Positions 23,145 to 34,496 of a stretch of DNA of 64,000 bases are shown piece by piece. Below the pieces are notes generated by a model. That model was not told the origin of the DNA. It did no database searches and saw only the letters and a program-made list of their open reading frames with translations. The DNA is from Alisma plantago-aquatica. Lineage: Eukaryota; Streptophyta; Magnoliopsida; Alismatales; Alismataceae. The DNA lies in contig OY856409.1 of the NCBI GenBank assembly GCA_963693085.1, forward strand, positions 659,600,591-659,664,590, written 5' to 3'. Each line of letters starts with the position of its first letter. Position 1 is the first letter of the stretch. Made by a program: the position numbers and the translations under genes.

Positions 23145-24800
23145 TGTTATAACCTAAATTTTCATGTTTTTGTACATATATTTGGATGCAAATAATGAAT
23201 TTTTAGGACATTAGAAAGCTAAGAATTTCTATGTCTTATTTAATCATTTTAGATTGAGACTGTAATTTCTCCAATATGGAAGATATTTTGTGTATTTTTT
23301 ATTTTCAATAACCATTATTATTTCTTGATTAAATAAAAATTGAATGAAAATAAAGAAATTTCCAAAAGTAATGAATAATTTATAACTAAATTGGGGAATT
23401 GTAGAAAATTTCTCGAAAGACAAGTTGTAGGCAACTAATAAACTTATTTCAACCCTATCTTGTACCCAATGAAAAAATATACCAAAATAGGATTGCTTGT
23501 TAAGATTGGGTAGTAAGGGAGTTATTACATGCCTTAAACAATCCAAATAAAGCCAATTCTTAGGAGGCAAAGAAAAGACTTTTAACCTCTGAGTTTTATC
23601 ACCAACTCTTTACCAACCTGAGATTAAGAAATTAGAAAGTTTCCTTTAAAAATTGGAGTCGATTGGATAAAGGAGGAGATAGATATGAAATTATCAAGAT
23701 TCCCTAAGGTACATGATTAATTTATAAATGTATTATATTTTTCAAATTTATTCACATTAGGAATCTAGGGGTGACACTATAATAATAACGCACATCTTGG
23801 TACCCCTTGGATCTCGGATCAATGAACCAGAGATTATCTTCCTCCTTCGGTCATATTAGAAAACTAGAAACAACATTACTCCTTTTCCTTTTTTAGTTCT
23901 CTCCCTCTTTGACCCATAAGGGCACCTAAAAGCTCTCCCAACAAATTTAGGAGGTGGTCCTGAGTTTGACTCACCCTAATTTTAACCACTTTGGAAAGCT
24001 ATGGGGACTTTCCCCAATTTCTGTGGAGAGGCAAACCCCATAAATGGATGGTCTTGCTAGGACATGCGTATATAAGACACCATACCATCACCAAACTATT
24101 GTGTAGGACTCCTCATATCCACAAGAAACCCTCCCTACCTCTAGTTTGATCCTAAACCCTATTCTTCTCCCTTGTCTCATCTCATCGTAACATATAAGAA
24201 AACCCCTTTCCTTCCTCTATGTTCATGTTGCCACTGAGAAATCCACTACCATAGACGAGTTCAACAGAGAGAGGCAAATGGATTGGTATGCTTGCCTACT
24301 TCTTAGAGGCCCAACTGCTTGAAGTAAACCTTAGAGTTGACTCATCCAGATAGTAGTTCACAAGCAGGGCCGAGGTAGCTGAAGATCAAGCAGGAAAAGA
24401 CATCTCAGCCCCCAAGTTTGTTGTTGTAAGGTGAAGGAACTTTCCATCTTTTACTCTCATTTTATCCCCTTGTCACATGCGCACAAGTCTCCATCCTAGC
24501 ATGAGCCAATTGGCTTGGCCTTGTCCCCACAACACCTGGCTTATCTAGCCAGTCGTTGACACATCATGTCCTAATTGATCTAAATAGATTAAACTTGCAA
24601 AATTTCTAGAAAATAATTTGTAGGTCCAATTATATAGAACTTACATATGGTTTTAATCCAATAAAATAGGTTTCTTTACCTAATTCTCACTAGAATTCCA
24701 AAAGTACTTAAAGATGCAAACTTTGTTGGTATTTAACACATATAAACCCAATCTCATGAAATTGATGGTCATATCTTGATTAGTTAGTCTTGATAAGAAG
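23145..24800 (+). repeat. EB 3' LTR, left part
   Basis: It is homologous to 12615-14240 of the 5' LTR up to TTAGTCTTGATAAGAAG, where a reverse-strand copia element begins (TGGGTC at 24801). The remaining LTR end is at 28517-28551. Confidence 0.9.
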
Positions 24801-25193
24801 TGGGTCTATCTGATACACTATTCTCTAACAAGTATGTATATGTTTGGTTTGATATCACGTATCAATCCTAATGAGATTTTATCATCAACCAACACATACT
24901 ATAGTCTTATGTGTTATTGCTATCTATCTTGCTTCCATAATAACATTCTACTAGGGACATAACAAGAATGTATATAGTCTTAACATCCATATTCTTTCAT
25001 TGTTCAGGTCCTCAACCCAAAGACATACATCATTGAGTTACATCATTCCTTGGCCATTTATTATGTTACATCATTATCTCATAACTGAATAAGATGGAAT
25101 AAATGAATGATTGCATTTATTATTAATCAAACTATTTACAAGATATGTCATTACATAATCATATTATTGGCTCTATGAGCATACACACCAACA
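24801..25193 (-). repeat. Copia 3' LTR (about 393 bp)
   Basis: On the minus strand it starts TGTTGGTGTGTATGCTCATAG (25193 down) after AAGTGGTATTT, a decayed polypurine tract, and ends AGATAGACCCA at 24801. The start resembles LTRs of the form TGTTGGTGT.ATGCCCTAGAG known from plant copia elements. Confidence 0.75.
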
Positions 25194-25199
25194 AAATAC

Positions 25200-28100
25200 C
25201 ACTTGCGATTAGAGACAATCACCCATGAATTTAGTCCCAATTTATCTAACATGACCTTCATGCTTCTTATATGAAAGTGCTTTGTCAAGGGGTCAACCAC
25301 ATTACTTTCAGTTGGTACTCAACAAATTTTTGCATCTCGTCGTTGTATGATCTCTCATATGATATGAAATTGCCTTTGTATGTGCTTGGAAATCTGATGT
25401 GATTTGAGTTCCTTAGCTTGTCCAATAGCTCCATTGTTGTCACAATATAGCTCAATTGAATCGTTGATGCTTGGAACGTCCCCAAGTTCAGAGATGAACC
25501 TCTAAATCCAAACAACCTCCTTTATTACATTGGATTCAACAATATACTCAGCCTCTATTATAGAATCGACAACCATATATTGCTTGGAACTCTTCCATCT
25601 TACAACTCCATTATTGATGCAAAACACAAATTCCAGTTGCAATCTATAGTCATCTTTGTCAATTTGGATTCTCACATCAGTGTTTCCCTTTACCACCAAA
25701 TCTTCCTCACCACCATAGACAAGGAATTGATCCTTAGTTCTTCTCAAGTACTTAATGATGTTCTTCACGGCTATTTTATGATCTTCACCAGGATATGAAT
25801 GATATCTGCTCATCATGTTCAAGGCATACGAGACATCTGGATGAGAACATAACATTACATACATGATAGATCCAATAGCACATGCATATGGAGTCTTACT
25901 CATGCATTCCCTTTCTTCACAATAAATGGGACATTGAACTCTAGAGATAGTAAAACCATGAGACATGGATAAGTTGCCTTTCTTTGAGTTCTTCAGGCTG
26001 AACCTTTTTAACACTTTATCAATGTATGTGCTCTGACTTAGTCCAAAAAGCATTTTAGACCTATCTCTATAGATCTTGATTCCAAAGACATAGGATGCTT
26101 CACCTAGATCCTTTACAAAGAATGTATTTCCAAGGCAAGTCATTACCATCTATAAAGTAGGGATGTCATTCTCCATAAATAGTATGCCACCCAGATACAA
26201 TATGAAGAATACAATCATGATCCCACTAACCTTCTTGTAAATACAGATTCATCTTTATTTTGACTAAAGCCAAACTCTTTGACTACTTCATCAAAACAAA
26301 GATTCTAGCTCCGAGATGCATGCTTCAATCCATGGATTGACCTTTGTGGTTTATTCAAACTTTATTTGCATCCTTTGGATTTATAAAACCCCCAGGCTAT
26401 GTCATGTACACGTCCTAAAGAAGTTTCTTGTTAAGGAATGTGGTTTTAACATCCATCTGCCAAATCTCATAGTCATAATAAGTTGCAATGGCAAGCATGA
26501 TCCTGATGGACTCAACCATGCAACTGGATAAAAATTTTCATCATAGTCAACACCTTGAACTCATCTGAAACCCTTTACAACCAATCAACCTTTGTAAGTT
26601 TATACATTACCATCCATGTCAGTCTTCTTCTTGAAGAGCCACTTGCACCTCTATGGGTTTTACCCCTTTAGGTGGATCTAAGGGGTCCATACCTTGTTGG
26701 TGTATATAGATTCCATCTCAGATCTCATGGACTCAAGCCACTTCTCAAATTTTTAGTTCCTTAACAACTTCTAGGTAGGTAGTTGGATCATCATCAATGA
26801 CCAACTCATCTCCTTCCTGAGTCAGAAGATAACCAAATCCATCTTGCTCAAGGTGTGTCCAACCAGATCAGTGAGGTTCTTGTGCTACATGAGGAGTTTG
26901 AGATTCCATAATGGTTTGTGATTCTCAATGTTCCTCTTATACCTCTTTAGGTTCAATGTTTTCTTATTGGTCTCAAACTCTTCGAGCTCTACTTTCCTCC
27001 CATTTATACCTTTGGAAAATTTTCTAGGAATGCAACATCCCTGGTAACAAACACTCTATTGTCATATGGGTTATACAAGTACTATCCCTTGGTTTCTTTG
27101 GGATATCTAAAAAATGACATTTTTCTGATCTAGGGCCAAGCTTTTTTTTTTGGTGAACCGAGCTCTTCCATTGCTTTTTATAAATTTTTGTAAATTGTAC
27201 AAGAATATGTACACTTTCTATACAAAGAACAAAGGAGTGTAATCAAGGAAGGCAGGAGAAGAAAAAAAGGCAAACTATACAGCCAAGCACCTCCCATAGA
27301 AGAAGCAACAGGAAGCACAGACAGCAGGGACCCAGCACGACCGTGTTATCTAAAACACAGTCGTGGTCAAGGAAGAGCCAACAGGAAGCACAGACAATAG
27401 GGACCCAACACGGTCGTGTTATCCCAAACACGGTCGTGTTATCCCAAACTATACAGCCAAGCTTTTCAAGAAACCTTTTCCTCACATAAGCTTCACACCC
27501 CAAAATCCTCATAAAAGACATTTTGGGATGTTTCTCAGTCCACATTTCACATGGTGTCTTTTGAACTGATTTAGATGGTATACAGTTTAGTGTAAACACT
27601 GTTGTTTCAACTTTCAAGAGCAAAACCCCAGAAGGAAGTTGGAAGATAAGAAAACTCATCATTGATCACACCAAATCTAGTAATGTGTGATTCCTTCTTT
27701 CTAATACACCATTATGTTGTGGTGTTCCAGTTGGACTTCATTGTGATACAATACCACAGTTTTGTAGAAGGTCTCCAAACTCTTAGCTTAATTATTCTCC
27801 ACCTCGATCAGAACAAAGTGCCTTATTACTTTTACCCACTTGCTCCTGTACTTCATTCATGAAATCCTTAAACTTTTTAAGAGTTGCTGACTTATGTTTC
27901 ATCAAGTAAACAGAACCATACCTATTGAAGTCATCAGTGAAGGCAATGAAGTATTGATAACCACCTCTAGCATTTGTTCTAAAAGGTCCATATACATCAA
28001 TATATATGAGTCCTAATAGATCACTAGCCCTTTCATTGTTACCAGTGAAGGGAGTCTTTGCCATTTTACCCAACAAACAAGACTCACATGTTTATATTGA

Positions 28101-28516
28101 TCAGAAATCAAAAGAGTCTAGATGTCCATCATTATGGAATCTATATATGGGGTTCTCATTGATGTGCCATAGTCGACAATGCCAAAGATATGTTTTGTTT
28201 GAGTTACTGAGTTTATGCCTTTTTGTATTTATGCCATAAACATTTATCTTAAGATCTAATAAATAAAGACCATAAGACATTGGGGCTCTGCCATAAAAGA
28301 TCTCATCTTTTGATATAGAATATTGACCATTCCTTATATGAAATTCATATTCGTCCTTATCCATACAAGTACAGAAATAATATTTCTATTTATGGCAAGT
28401 AAAAAATATTAGTTCTTTAACTTTATTACAAGCCCTATGGACAGAGATAAATTATAGGTTCCAACTTTAGTAGCAACAACTCTTGCTCCATTTGCAACTT
28501 ATAGTTCGACCACGCC
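25200..28516 (-). pseudogene. pol: Copia pol: protease remnant, integrase, RT, RNase H, broken
   Basis: GAG-pre-integrase: about 28364-28101, with WHCRLWHINENPI. Integrase core: about 28076-27792, with DVYGPF, FTDDFNRYG and LCSDRGGE, so two Asp of the triad are visible. Integrase C-terminal part: about 27662-27460, with GCEAYVRKRFLEKLG, interrupted by a 311-bp insert. RT: about 26760-26150, with DVYMT and GGFI; its YVDD box is degraded. RT end and RNase H: 26149-25285, with KDLGEASYVFGIKIYRDRS, YACAIGSIMYVMLCSHPDV and HIRF. Multiple stops and shifts. The strand is opposite to the host EB. Confidence 0.87.
27145..27455 (-). mobile_element. Short poly(A)-tailed insert (LINE 3' end or SINE) inside copia integrase
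   Basis: The insert is flanked by direct repeats GCCAAGCTT (27136-27144 and 27456-27464) that split the copia reading EKLG/P. On the minus strand it ends GGTTCACC followed by ten A residues, the layout of a non-LTR retroposon tail. The body contains imperfect tandem repeats with ACACGACCGTGTT-like palindromes and a repeated GTCCCT..TGTCTGTGCTTCCTG. No coding capacity. Confidence 0.75.
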
Positions 28517-28551
28517 CTTTCTGGGGATAATAGGGGGAAGGGGTCATTATA
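28517..28551 (+). repeat. EB 3' LTR, last 35 bp
   Basis: GGGGATAATAGGGGGA.GGGG matches the end of the 5' LTR (15336-15356), and the element is followed by the target duplication GTAAC. Confidence 0.75.
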
Positions 28552-28556
28552 GTAAC

Positions 28557-31500
28557 GTCATAAAAACTTAACATGTTGTCAAATGACATAGAGGATAAAG
28601 TTTATATTCGATCTGATATGACTTGACACCCTCATTGGATAAGATTTCCTTCTTTTCATTGTAGGTATGATGTTTAAAGTTTATAAACCATTCAAACAAT
28701 GTTAGATACTTGCAACTATAAGAGGCTTAATTGTAGGGGAGTCTAGATAATTCCTAGACTTGAAAAAAGTTGTAAATTGTTGTTATCTTTGTACTAGCTA
28801 CTTGAGTTTGAATGTGATACAATTCTTATAGTAAAATATGACTAAATATAAACTATGGGAAGTTGTAAAACTAAACAAGATGAGTTTTTTAAAAACCAAA
28901 TGTATAAGATGTTTATTTAGAGGAAAACATCCAAACTAGTGTCTTTTTCTTTCCTATCAAACCTCTTATCAATGGAATTAGAAATCAAGTTCTATTGAGC
29001 TAGTTGTCTACATTCTTCTACTCAGCCTTCTCTCAAGTTGAGCAAAACACGTAGATTTAGTGGACATGACTTCTCTGAGGCTAAATGTAAGTATCTAAGT
29101 GTTATGTAGTGAGAACCAAAAGACTCGTGCCCAAATTTGACACATCAAAATAGACGAGTGATCATGAACACCTAACCTCACACCCAGGCGCTAACTATGC
29201 ATGAGTTAGATGTGTTCATCAATGCACATAGGATGATGTGGCCCTCCTCTTTTTGGGTCAAGATAGATATTCTTTCAACCAATGCTCACTGATAGACTAC
29301 ATCCATCATGAATAGTCTAGAGAAACCTTCTATATCAAATACATTTTGAAGGAGAAATTAGCTGAAAAACTATATTGAAATGATAGTTGTAGAGGAATAG
29401 AAAGAAAGATTGAGAAATAGGGACATCTTATACAAATATGGATCATATCCTCTCATGCCTAAGTTATCTTACTAAGATCTAGAATATAGTTGAGTTTTAT
29501 AATTGGTTATAAGTTGTTGGAAAAAGCATAATTGCAGGATACAAAGGGCACAGCTGGTGGTAAGTTCACACAATCATGTGACACTATAGTGTGATCACAA
29601 GCATGTACATTAGTTTATCTCTAGAGGGGTATTATGGTGGTGGCATAGTGGTATGGAAGATTGTGGCTAACTATAGAGAATGTGTTTCTATAAATGTAGC
29701 CTTGTTATTGGCAGATGGATGGAAGATGAGATTCTGGAATGGTGAGTGGAGCACATGGAGACGGAGTTTCAAACAAAGAATGATGGTGGGAGGGAACTAT
29801 TTATAGGAGTGGGTTCTAGAGAAATGGCATAAGAGACATTTCATCGACATTCTAGTAGGGACCAAGAGGATGTCATACCCAAGATGGACGACATGTAGTA
29901 TACGAGCACTTTATGAAATCTTTTTCCATATGGAGATCTCATAGATTTTAAAATCTGATAATATAAAAAGTTATTTGATCAAATAGTTTTATGGATTTGG
30001 GATTCTCTCCCCATATTTGACCGGATGGACTTGGAATATTTGAATTATATTTTAAGACATGAAGATTTTAGCTTGATCTTAGTTAGTAAATTCTACTTCT
30101 TTGGCACGGTAGAGTATGTTTGCTGACTTTCTAGGTGTGTAGAATCATATTTTGTCTATTAGCACAGATGGTGGTAGTTGTCCCTTTGGAAGTGGTAGGG
30201 CCTTGTTTGTTGACTTCAGGAGATTTTTCAATGTCAAAGTAGGCTCCTTGGAGGCTTTTTGACTAAGTACACAGATACATCATGAATTGAAGTTGAATTT
30301 ATGCCAAAGGTGGTTTCCTCATTCAATGTGAACAGTATTAGAATGTTTCAATTTATGAAGATATTTTTATTTAAGAAATGGAAATTGGAACTATTTATAG
30401 CCACGAGAACAACCTTATATAGAAGCTATTAGTTATAGTTCTAAATGTGGGTATTCTATAAATTATAAGGTATACTTCATACACAATTATCTATGAGAAA
30501 TTGGCAAGGAGTGGGCAAAGCTACTTATTTGACCTATAGAGAGTCCCCTCAATATGCTGCAACATTCTTCCATGTATGTTGCTTTTAGAGAAATCCATCT
30601 TATCAGTGAGCTTCTTTGTAGTCTATTCTCTCTCTCTAGTGTCACCATTGTCTGTGGGATTGGGGTTTAAGTGCATTACTGATGTCATTTGGAAAGGATT
30701 AGATGTCTTGGTGTAGGATGTTACACATGTCGAGAAGGTTCATAATGTGTCAAATAAAGACATATCCAAGCATTGACACTAGGTAAATAATGGATTTGGT
30801 ACATCATGAAATGATGTAGAAGGTTCACCTTGCAAAGCTTATTCTTGAAATTGGTATGGATTTTATTCTTCAATTTGGTTGGGTTATTGAGCGGAAAATA
30901 TCAGAGAACCTATTTATAAAGGAGTGAAACTTATGGCTTAATAAATAATATTGGTGTAATTAACAAAAGATATCATATAGTAGGTATAATATCTATTTGC
31001 TTAAGTTAAATATCTCAAAACTCAAAAGCGTACAAAATAATCAAACACAGACTGCAAGCACTAATTCCAATAATATATTTGCAAAATTCCACTAAATTAC
31101 AAACGTAGTACCCATGTCAAGGATGAACAGGGCTATAAGCAAAGTCTTATCGATTCGAAATATTTATTTCATGTGAAGCTTGAAATCATTCATTTCTATA
31201 AGGAACAAGAACACATTATTGGGTATTCCAAGCAAGAATAATGGGATGAATAATGTGCAATCTTGACTCTTCAAAGGAGATATTACCTATCTTTTTCTTC
31301 TACATTTAATTTTTAATTGGAATTCTAGGACAGTTTCAAGACTTCGTGGTTGTAAAGAAAAGGAAAATACAAACATCGCCAAACTAAGTGAAATAGTACA
31401 TTTCCACAAGTAGTTTGGAAGAATGTGTGGCTTATCATATGTTAAAAAGGAGATCAAACCCAGTTGAGCAAGTGACATCAGAGTTTGCATGTAGGACTAA

Positions 31501-32179
31501 TGTGTTGCAACCTTATAAAGTAGAAAATAGAAAATAAACCTTCTTTATACATGTCCACACAATAGTAAAATCTTCTTAATGAGTAGGTATCCTTTATGCA
31601 GGAGGTTTCGAAAAAGGTGACTCCACAAGGTACAATTTCACAATGTAAATTGTTTAGAAGAGACTAAATCTTAAGAGGAAAGATCAAAGAAGACATGAGA
31701 GGAGTGACAAGACCAGAATATATGTTTTTTCAGTACATATATAAACTACTTGTTATATAATATATGAGGAAAAATAAAAATAGATTTAGTTGTGTCGTGG
31801 AACTGTGGACTATAGACAATTAGGTCAATTGGAAAAGTGGGAGATATAGTCAAAGAGGGACACCATCCTCCAATAACAAGGTGGCACAATTAGGCCTCGA
31901 TCACTTGCGTTTGGCAAATTTACTATATTGGATTGTGGGTTCAATGACTTATGGAGGAATACGAAGTTGACTATCAATCAATGTTGCATGTAGATTCAAG
32001 AGTGCATTAGAAACGTCTTATCCACGAGGAATTTTATTCAAATCTTAAGTAATGGGCTTTCCATGCCGTTTTAGGATTGTGGGGGCATAAAACGCCGTAA
32101 AATAGGTATCCATCCCAAGGTAACAAGTATAATGAGTTACCATAATTTCCATCTTGCCATCTTTTTAAAGGAAATGTGA
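28557..32179. other. AT-rich non-coding DNA, no supportable gene
   Basis: This is the right-hand continuation of the locus into which EB inserted. No family similarity is secure. A short stretch at 29620-29740 reads VVWKIV... DGWKMRFWN, vaguely like the region after RT in plant LINEs, but it is too short and isolated to call. Confidence 0.4.
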
Positions 32180-32206
32180 CCCCCCCCCCCCCCACACACA
32201 CACACA
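32180..32206 (+). repeat. Poly(C)14 followed by (AC)n microsatellite
   Basis: Fourteen C residues (32180-32193) are followed by about six AC units. The run length may be imprecise in an assembly. Confidence 0.9.
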
Positions 32207-32910
32207 ACACACATCATTTTCATATGTTTTGAGTGGTAATGAGGTGACGCCCTTATGAGGAAATGTCACTCTCTTCTTTTTCTTGTTGAACGCATATCTG
32301 TTTCTAGTGCACAAAGGATGACGAAAACAGACCTTGTGCACACATATAGCAAAGCTAGGTAATCAGGTTCTGCATCAAATCTTAGTCAAGGTCAATCACT
32401 GACTAGGCATGTTTGGTGACGTTTTAAGTGATTCATCGACTCATGTAAGTAATGATTGTTTGACATGATTCCAAATTTGACCGCTTTGTAGCTTTCTTAT
32501 TGCTGGACACTATACATAAAAGTAAAACTACAACAGAAACCAAGAAAAAGACGAACGTATGCCTAACTTGTTCACCAGTATCACCATACTCCTAACCTTA
32601 CCAACCCACGCTGGACATTTTCAATCCCACCAACCAAAAAAAAACAAAGCCAACAACTCCTCCCAATAGTGTGCTACGACTGGCCGCACGAAGCGATGGG
32701 TTGGTGAGAATGTGAGGTGCTGGCGAACTATGGGAAAAAGGTGGAAGAGTAGGTGGCAATGTACCACCAATTTCCATGATTTTCCAGTCAACACAATCCA
32801 TGATATCCCGTACATCAGATGATGCCACGTTTTAAGTACATTTAATCCACACCCCACTATGTAATCAGCTGTTACAAGTGTACGTAAATGATCAAAGGAA
32901 TAGGCTACAC

Positions 32911-33318
32911 CTAGCAAAATGAGGAGTAGCAGATCCGTCTTCGTCGTTTACCATCCACTCCAAATCTGCTGTGACGAGAACCTGTTCCACATCCTGTTGC
33001 AGGAAATTTTGACCATTCATCTATCATAAAACACCCCCTTAAAAAAATTAATTTGGTGTTTCCACCGTCTCGATTAATTGTAACATGTTGCAAGCTGTTC
33101 GGAACAGAGAAATTGATCCCCAGTGATCCCTGTGACATGAAGGTCAAAACTACTCTATAGGATCCTGGACTCCGATCCATGGAATGAAAATGCAACGACG
33201 CACATAGGTTCGGATCTGCATAAATACAACTAGCTTCATCTTTTCGATACGTCAACACATCACCGATGATTTTTAAAACAATCCCAAGGGTAGTCTTTGA
33301 GGGGAAAAAATTTAACAA
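32911..33318 (-). CDS. Unrecognised 135-codon ORF in a GC-richer island
   Basis: An open frame from ATG (33318) encodes 135 residues. The middle reads like ordinary protein (mixed hydrophobic and charged, e.g. DEASCIYADPNLCASLHFHS) and the last 20 residues are Arg-rich. A second open frame of 84 codons lies just upstream on the same strand (33566-33312), overlapping by a few bases. I recognise no domain, signal peptide or membrane segment. The surrounding 32.5-33.6 kb has more GC and CpG than its flanks. It could be an exon remnant, part of an unknown transposon, or chance. Confidence 0.2.
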   Translation of the reverse strand: MLNFFPSKTTLGIVLKIIGDVLTYRKDEASCIYADPNLCASLHFHSMDRSPGSYRVVLTFMSQGSLGINFSVPNSLQHVTINRDGGNTKLIFLRGCFMIDEWSKFPATGCGTGSRHSRFGVDGKRRRRICYSSFC

Positions 33319-33969
33319 ACACGTTTAACAGCTTCGTTTGCAAATTTTAGTAACTTTTGGTGGCGCCATCGGTGATCGAACGGGGACCCGATCGAACGTC
33401 GCTTTCCCTCACCAACTAGCGGTAGTTGTTGCTGGTGGGGATGATTTAAATAGCCATTACTACGACCTTTTTTAACGAACCACACCGCACGGTCCACATC
33501 TCTCCATACTCTAGTTGCAACGTGTTTTTCTGTTTGGCACACCATCCGTTCCCTTTTCCTCACCAACCCAACAATTAGTGGTTGCCTAGTTGGGATCCTG
33601 ATATTTAAGTTTAGAATGTGATTGGAACTAAGAATAAATTACAATTTCAGGTCGATTTAGATGTGAAACCTAATAGTCAAGTCTACACCAAATAACGGGA
33701 AATGGAACCGAAATCGAAATGGGTAGCAATTGTAATAACTGGCTCGAATCTATCTTGTATTAATGTATATCTTTAATTTCTCTTCTAAATTCTTGCCTAT
33801 AAAGTCAGTATATATAAATAAGTAGGGATGTGATCTTATTTGCACGCGCAATTTATACATGTTTAAAACGTCTGCCTAGCTCTCTAAAATACATAGCTGC
33901 TGATTGGCTCCTCTCGTACGAAATTCCAGTGTTGATAGACATAGGTGGTGTGACTGGTGTCTACGTTTA

Positions 33970-34493
33970 GGGCCCGTTTGGTAGGGTGTGGTTTGGGATC
34001 ATTACGTTTAAATGTATCATTTGGGGTTTTGATTTTTGTTTGGTAGGGCGTGTTGGGGTGCAGTTGCTTGAATTGTAACTGCCTCTTACTCCCCTTTTTT
34101 TGCCAATTTCCAGGAGTTTGTACCACGCCCGAACAGCCTGCGGTCGGGTGTAGAAAGGTACAACTTGGAACATTTGCAATTAGCCCCCCTTGTCGTTCTT
34201 GCCATTGTGCATATGTAAGGATAACAGCTGTATAGATGCCACAAAAAAAGTCACTTGTAGCATGCGGAAGGCCCCGCTTATCGTTCCCAATTGTGACTAT
34301 TTTGCTGCCAACCAGCAGTTTTGTGCTCAGGATGCGAGCCATTGTGTGAGTAACCAAACAAAAGTGAATTAATTCAAGGAGTTTAACCTACACCCAACCA
34401 AATGACACGCGTGCAGACCAAAATCATATTTTTGCTACCACTTGTTTTGCAACACGCAGTTTGTGTCCCTACTACACTGTACCAAACAGGGCC
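33970..34493. mobile_element. Tourist-like (PIF/Harbinger) MITE, about 524 bp
   Basis: The left end GGGCCCGTTTGGTAGG and the inverted right end (reverse complement GGCCCTGTTTGGTACAG) form terminal inverted repeats with the GGGCC.GTTTGGT core typical of Tourist-type elements. TTA directly flanks both ends (33967-33969 and 34494-34496), the 3-bp target duplication of PIF/Harbinger. No transposase is encoded; short ORFs inside are incidental. Confidence 0.8.
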
Positions 34494-34496
34494 TTA

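Larger units (their letters stand above)
24801..28516 (-). mobile_element. Ty1/copia element, minus strand, 5'-truncated
   Basis: Read on the minus strand, pol gives a protease remnant, GAG-pre-integrase, integrase, RT, RNase H, then a 3' LTR. Integrase before RT marks Ty1/copia. The gag region and 5' LTR are missing; at 28516/28517 the protease-region sequence stops abruptly against the end of the EB LTR. One deletion removing the copia 5' half together with much of the EB LTR would explain the joint. AGAAG (24796-24800) should be one half of its target duplication; the other half is lost. Confidence 0.85.
12615..28551 (+). mobile_element. Ty3/gypsy chromovirus EB, complete outline with nested LINE and copia
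   Basis: The element has 5' LTR, initiator-tRNA-Met primer site, gag, pol with chromodomain, polypurine tract and 3' LTR. GTAAC occurs immediately before 12615 and after 28551 (12610-12614 and 28552-28556), which fixes both ends even though the 3' LTR is split by a 3.7-kb truncated copia element. The last LTR bases read TTGCA in the 5' copy and TTATA in the 3' copy, two transitions. A LINE sits between primer site and gag. All reading frames are heavily decayed, so EB looks older than E1. Confidence 0.9.

Noticed and set aside
29591..29806. 71-codon ORF with a DGWKMRFWN stretch resembling the post-RT part of plant LINEs
   Set aside because: Too short, isolated and without neighbouring LINE motifs.
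32180..32206. Poly(C) then AC repeat considered as a functional G-quadruplex or regulatory site
   Set aside because: Explained as a simple microsatellite; homopolymer length may be an assembly artefact.
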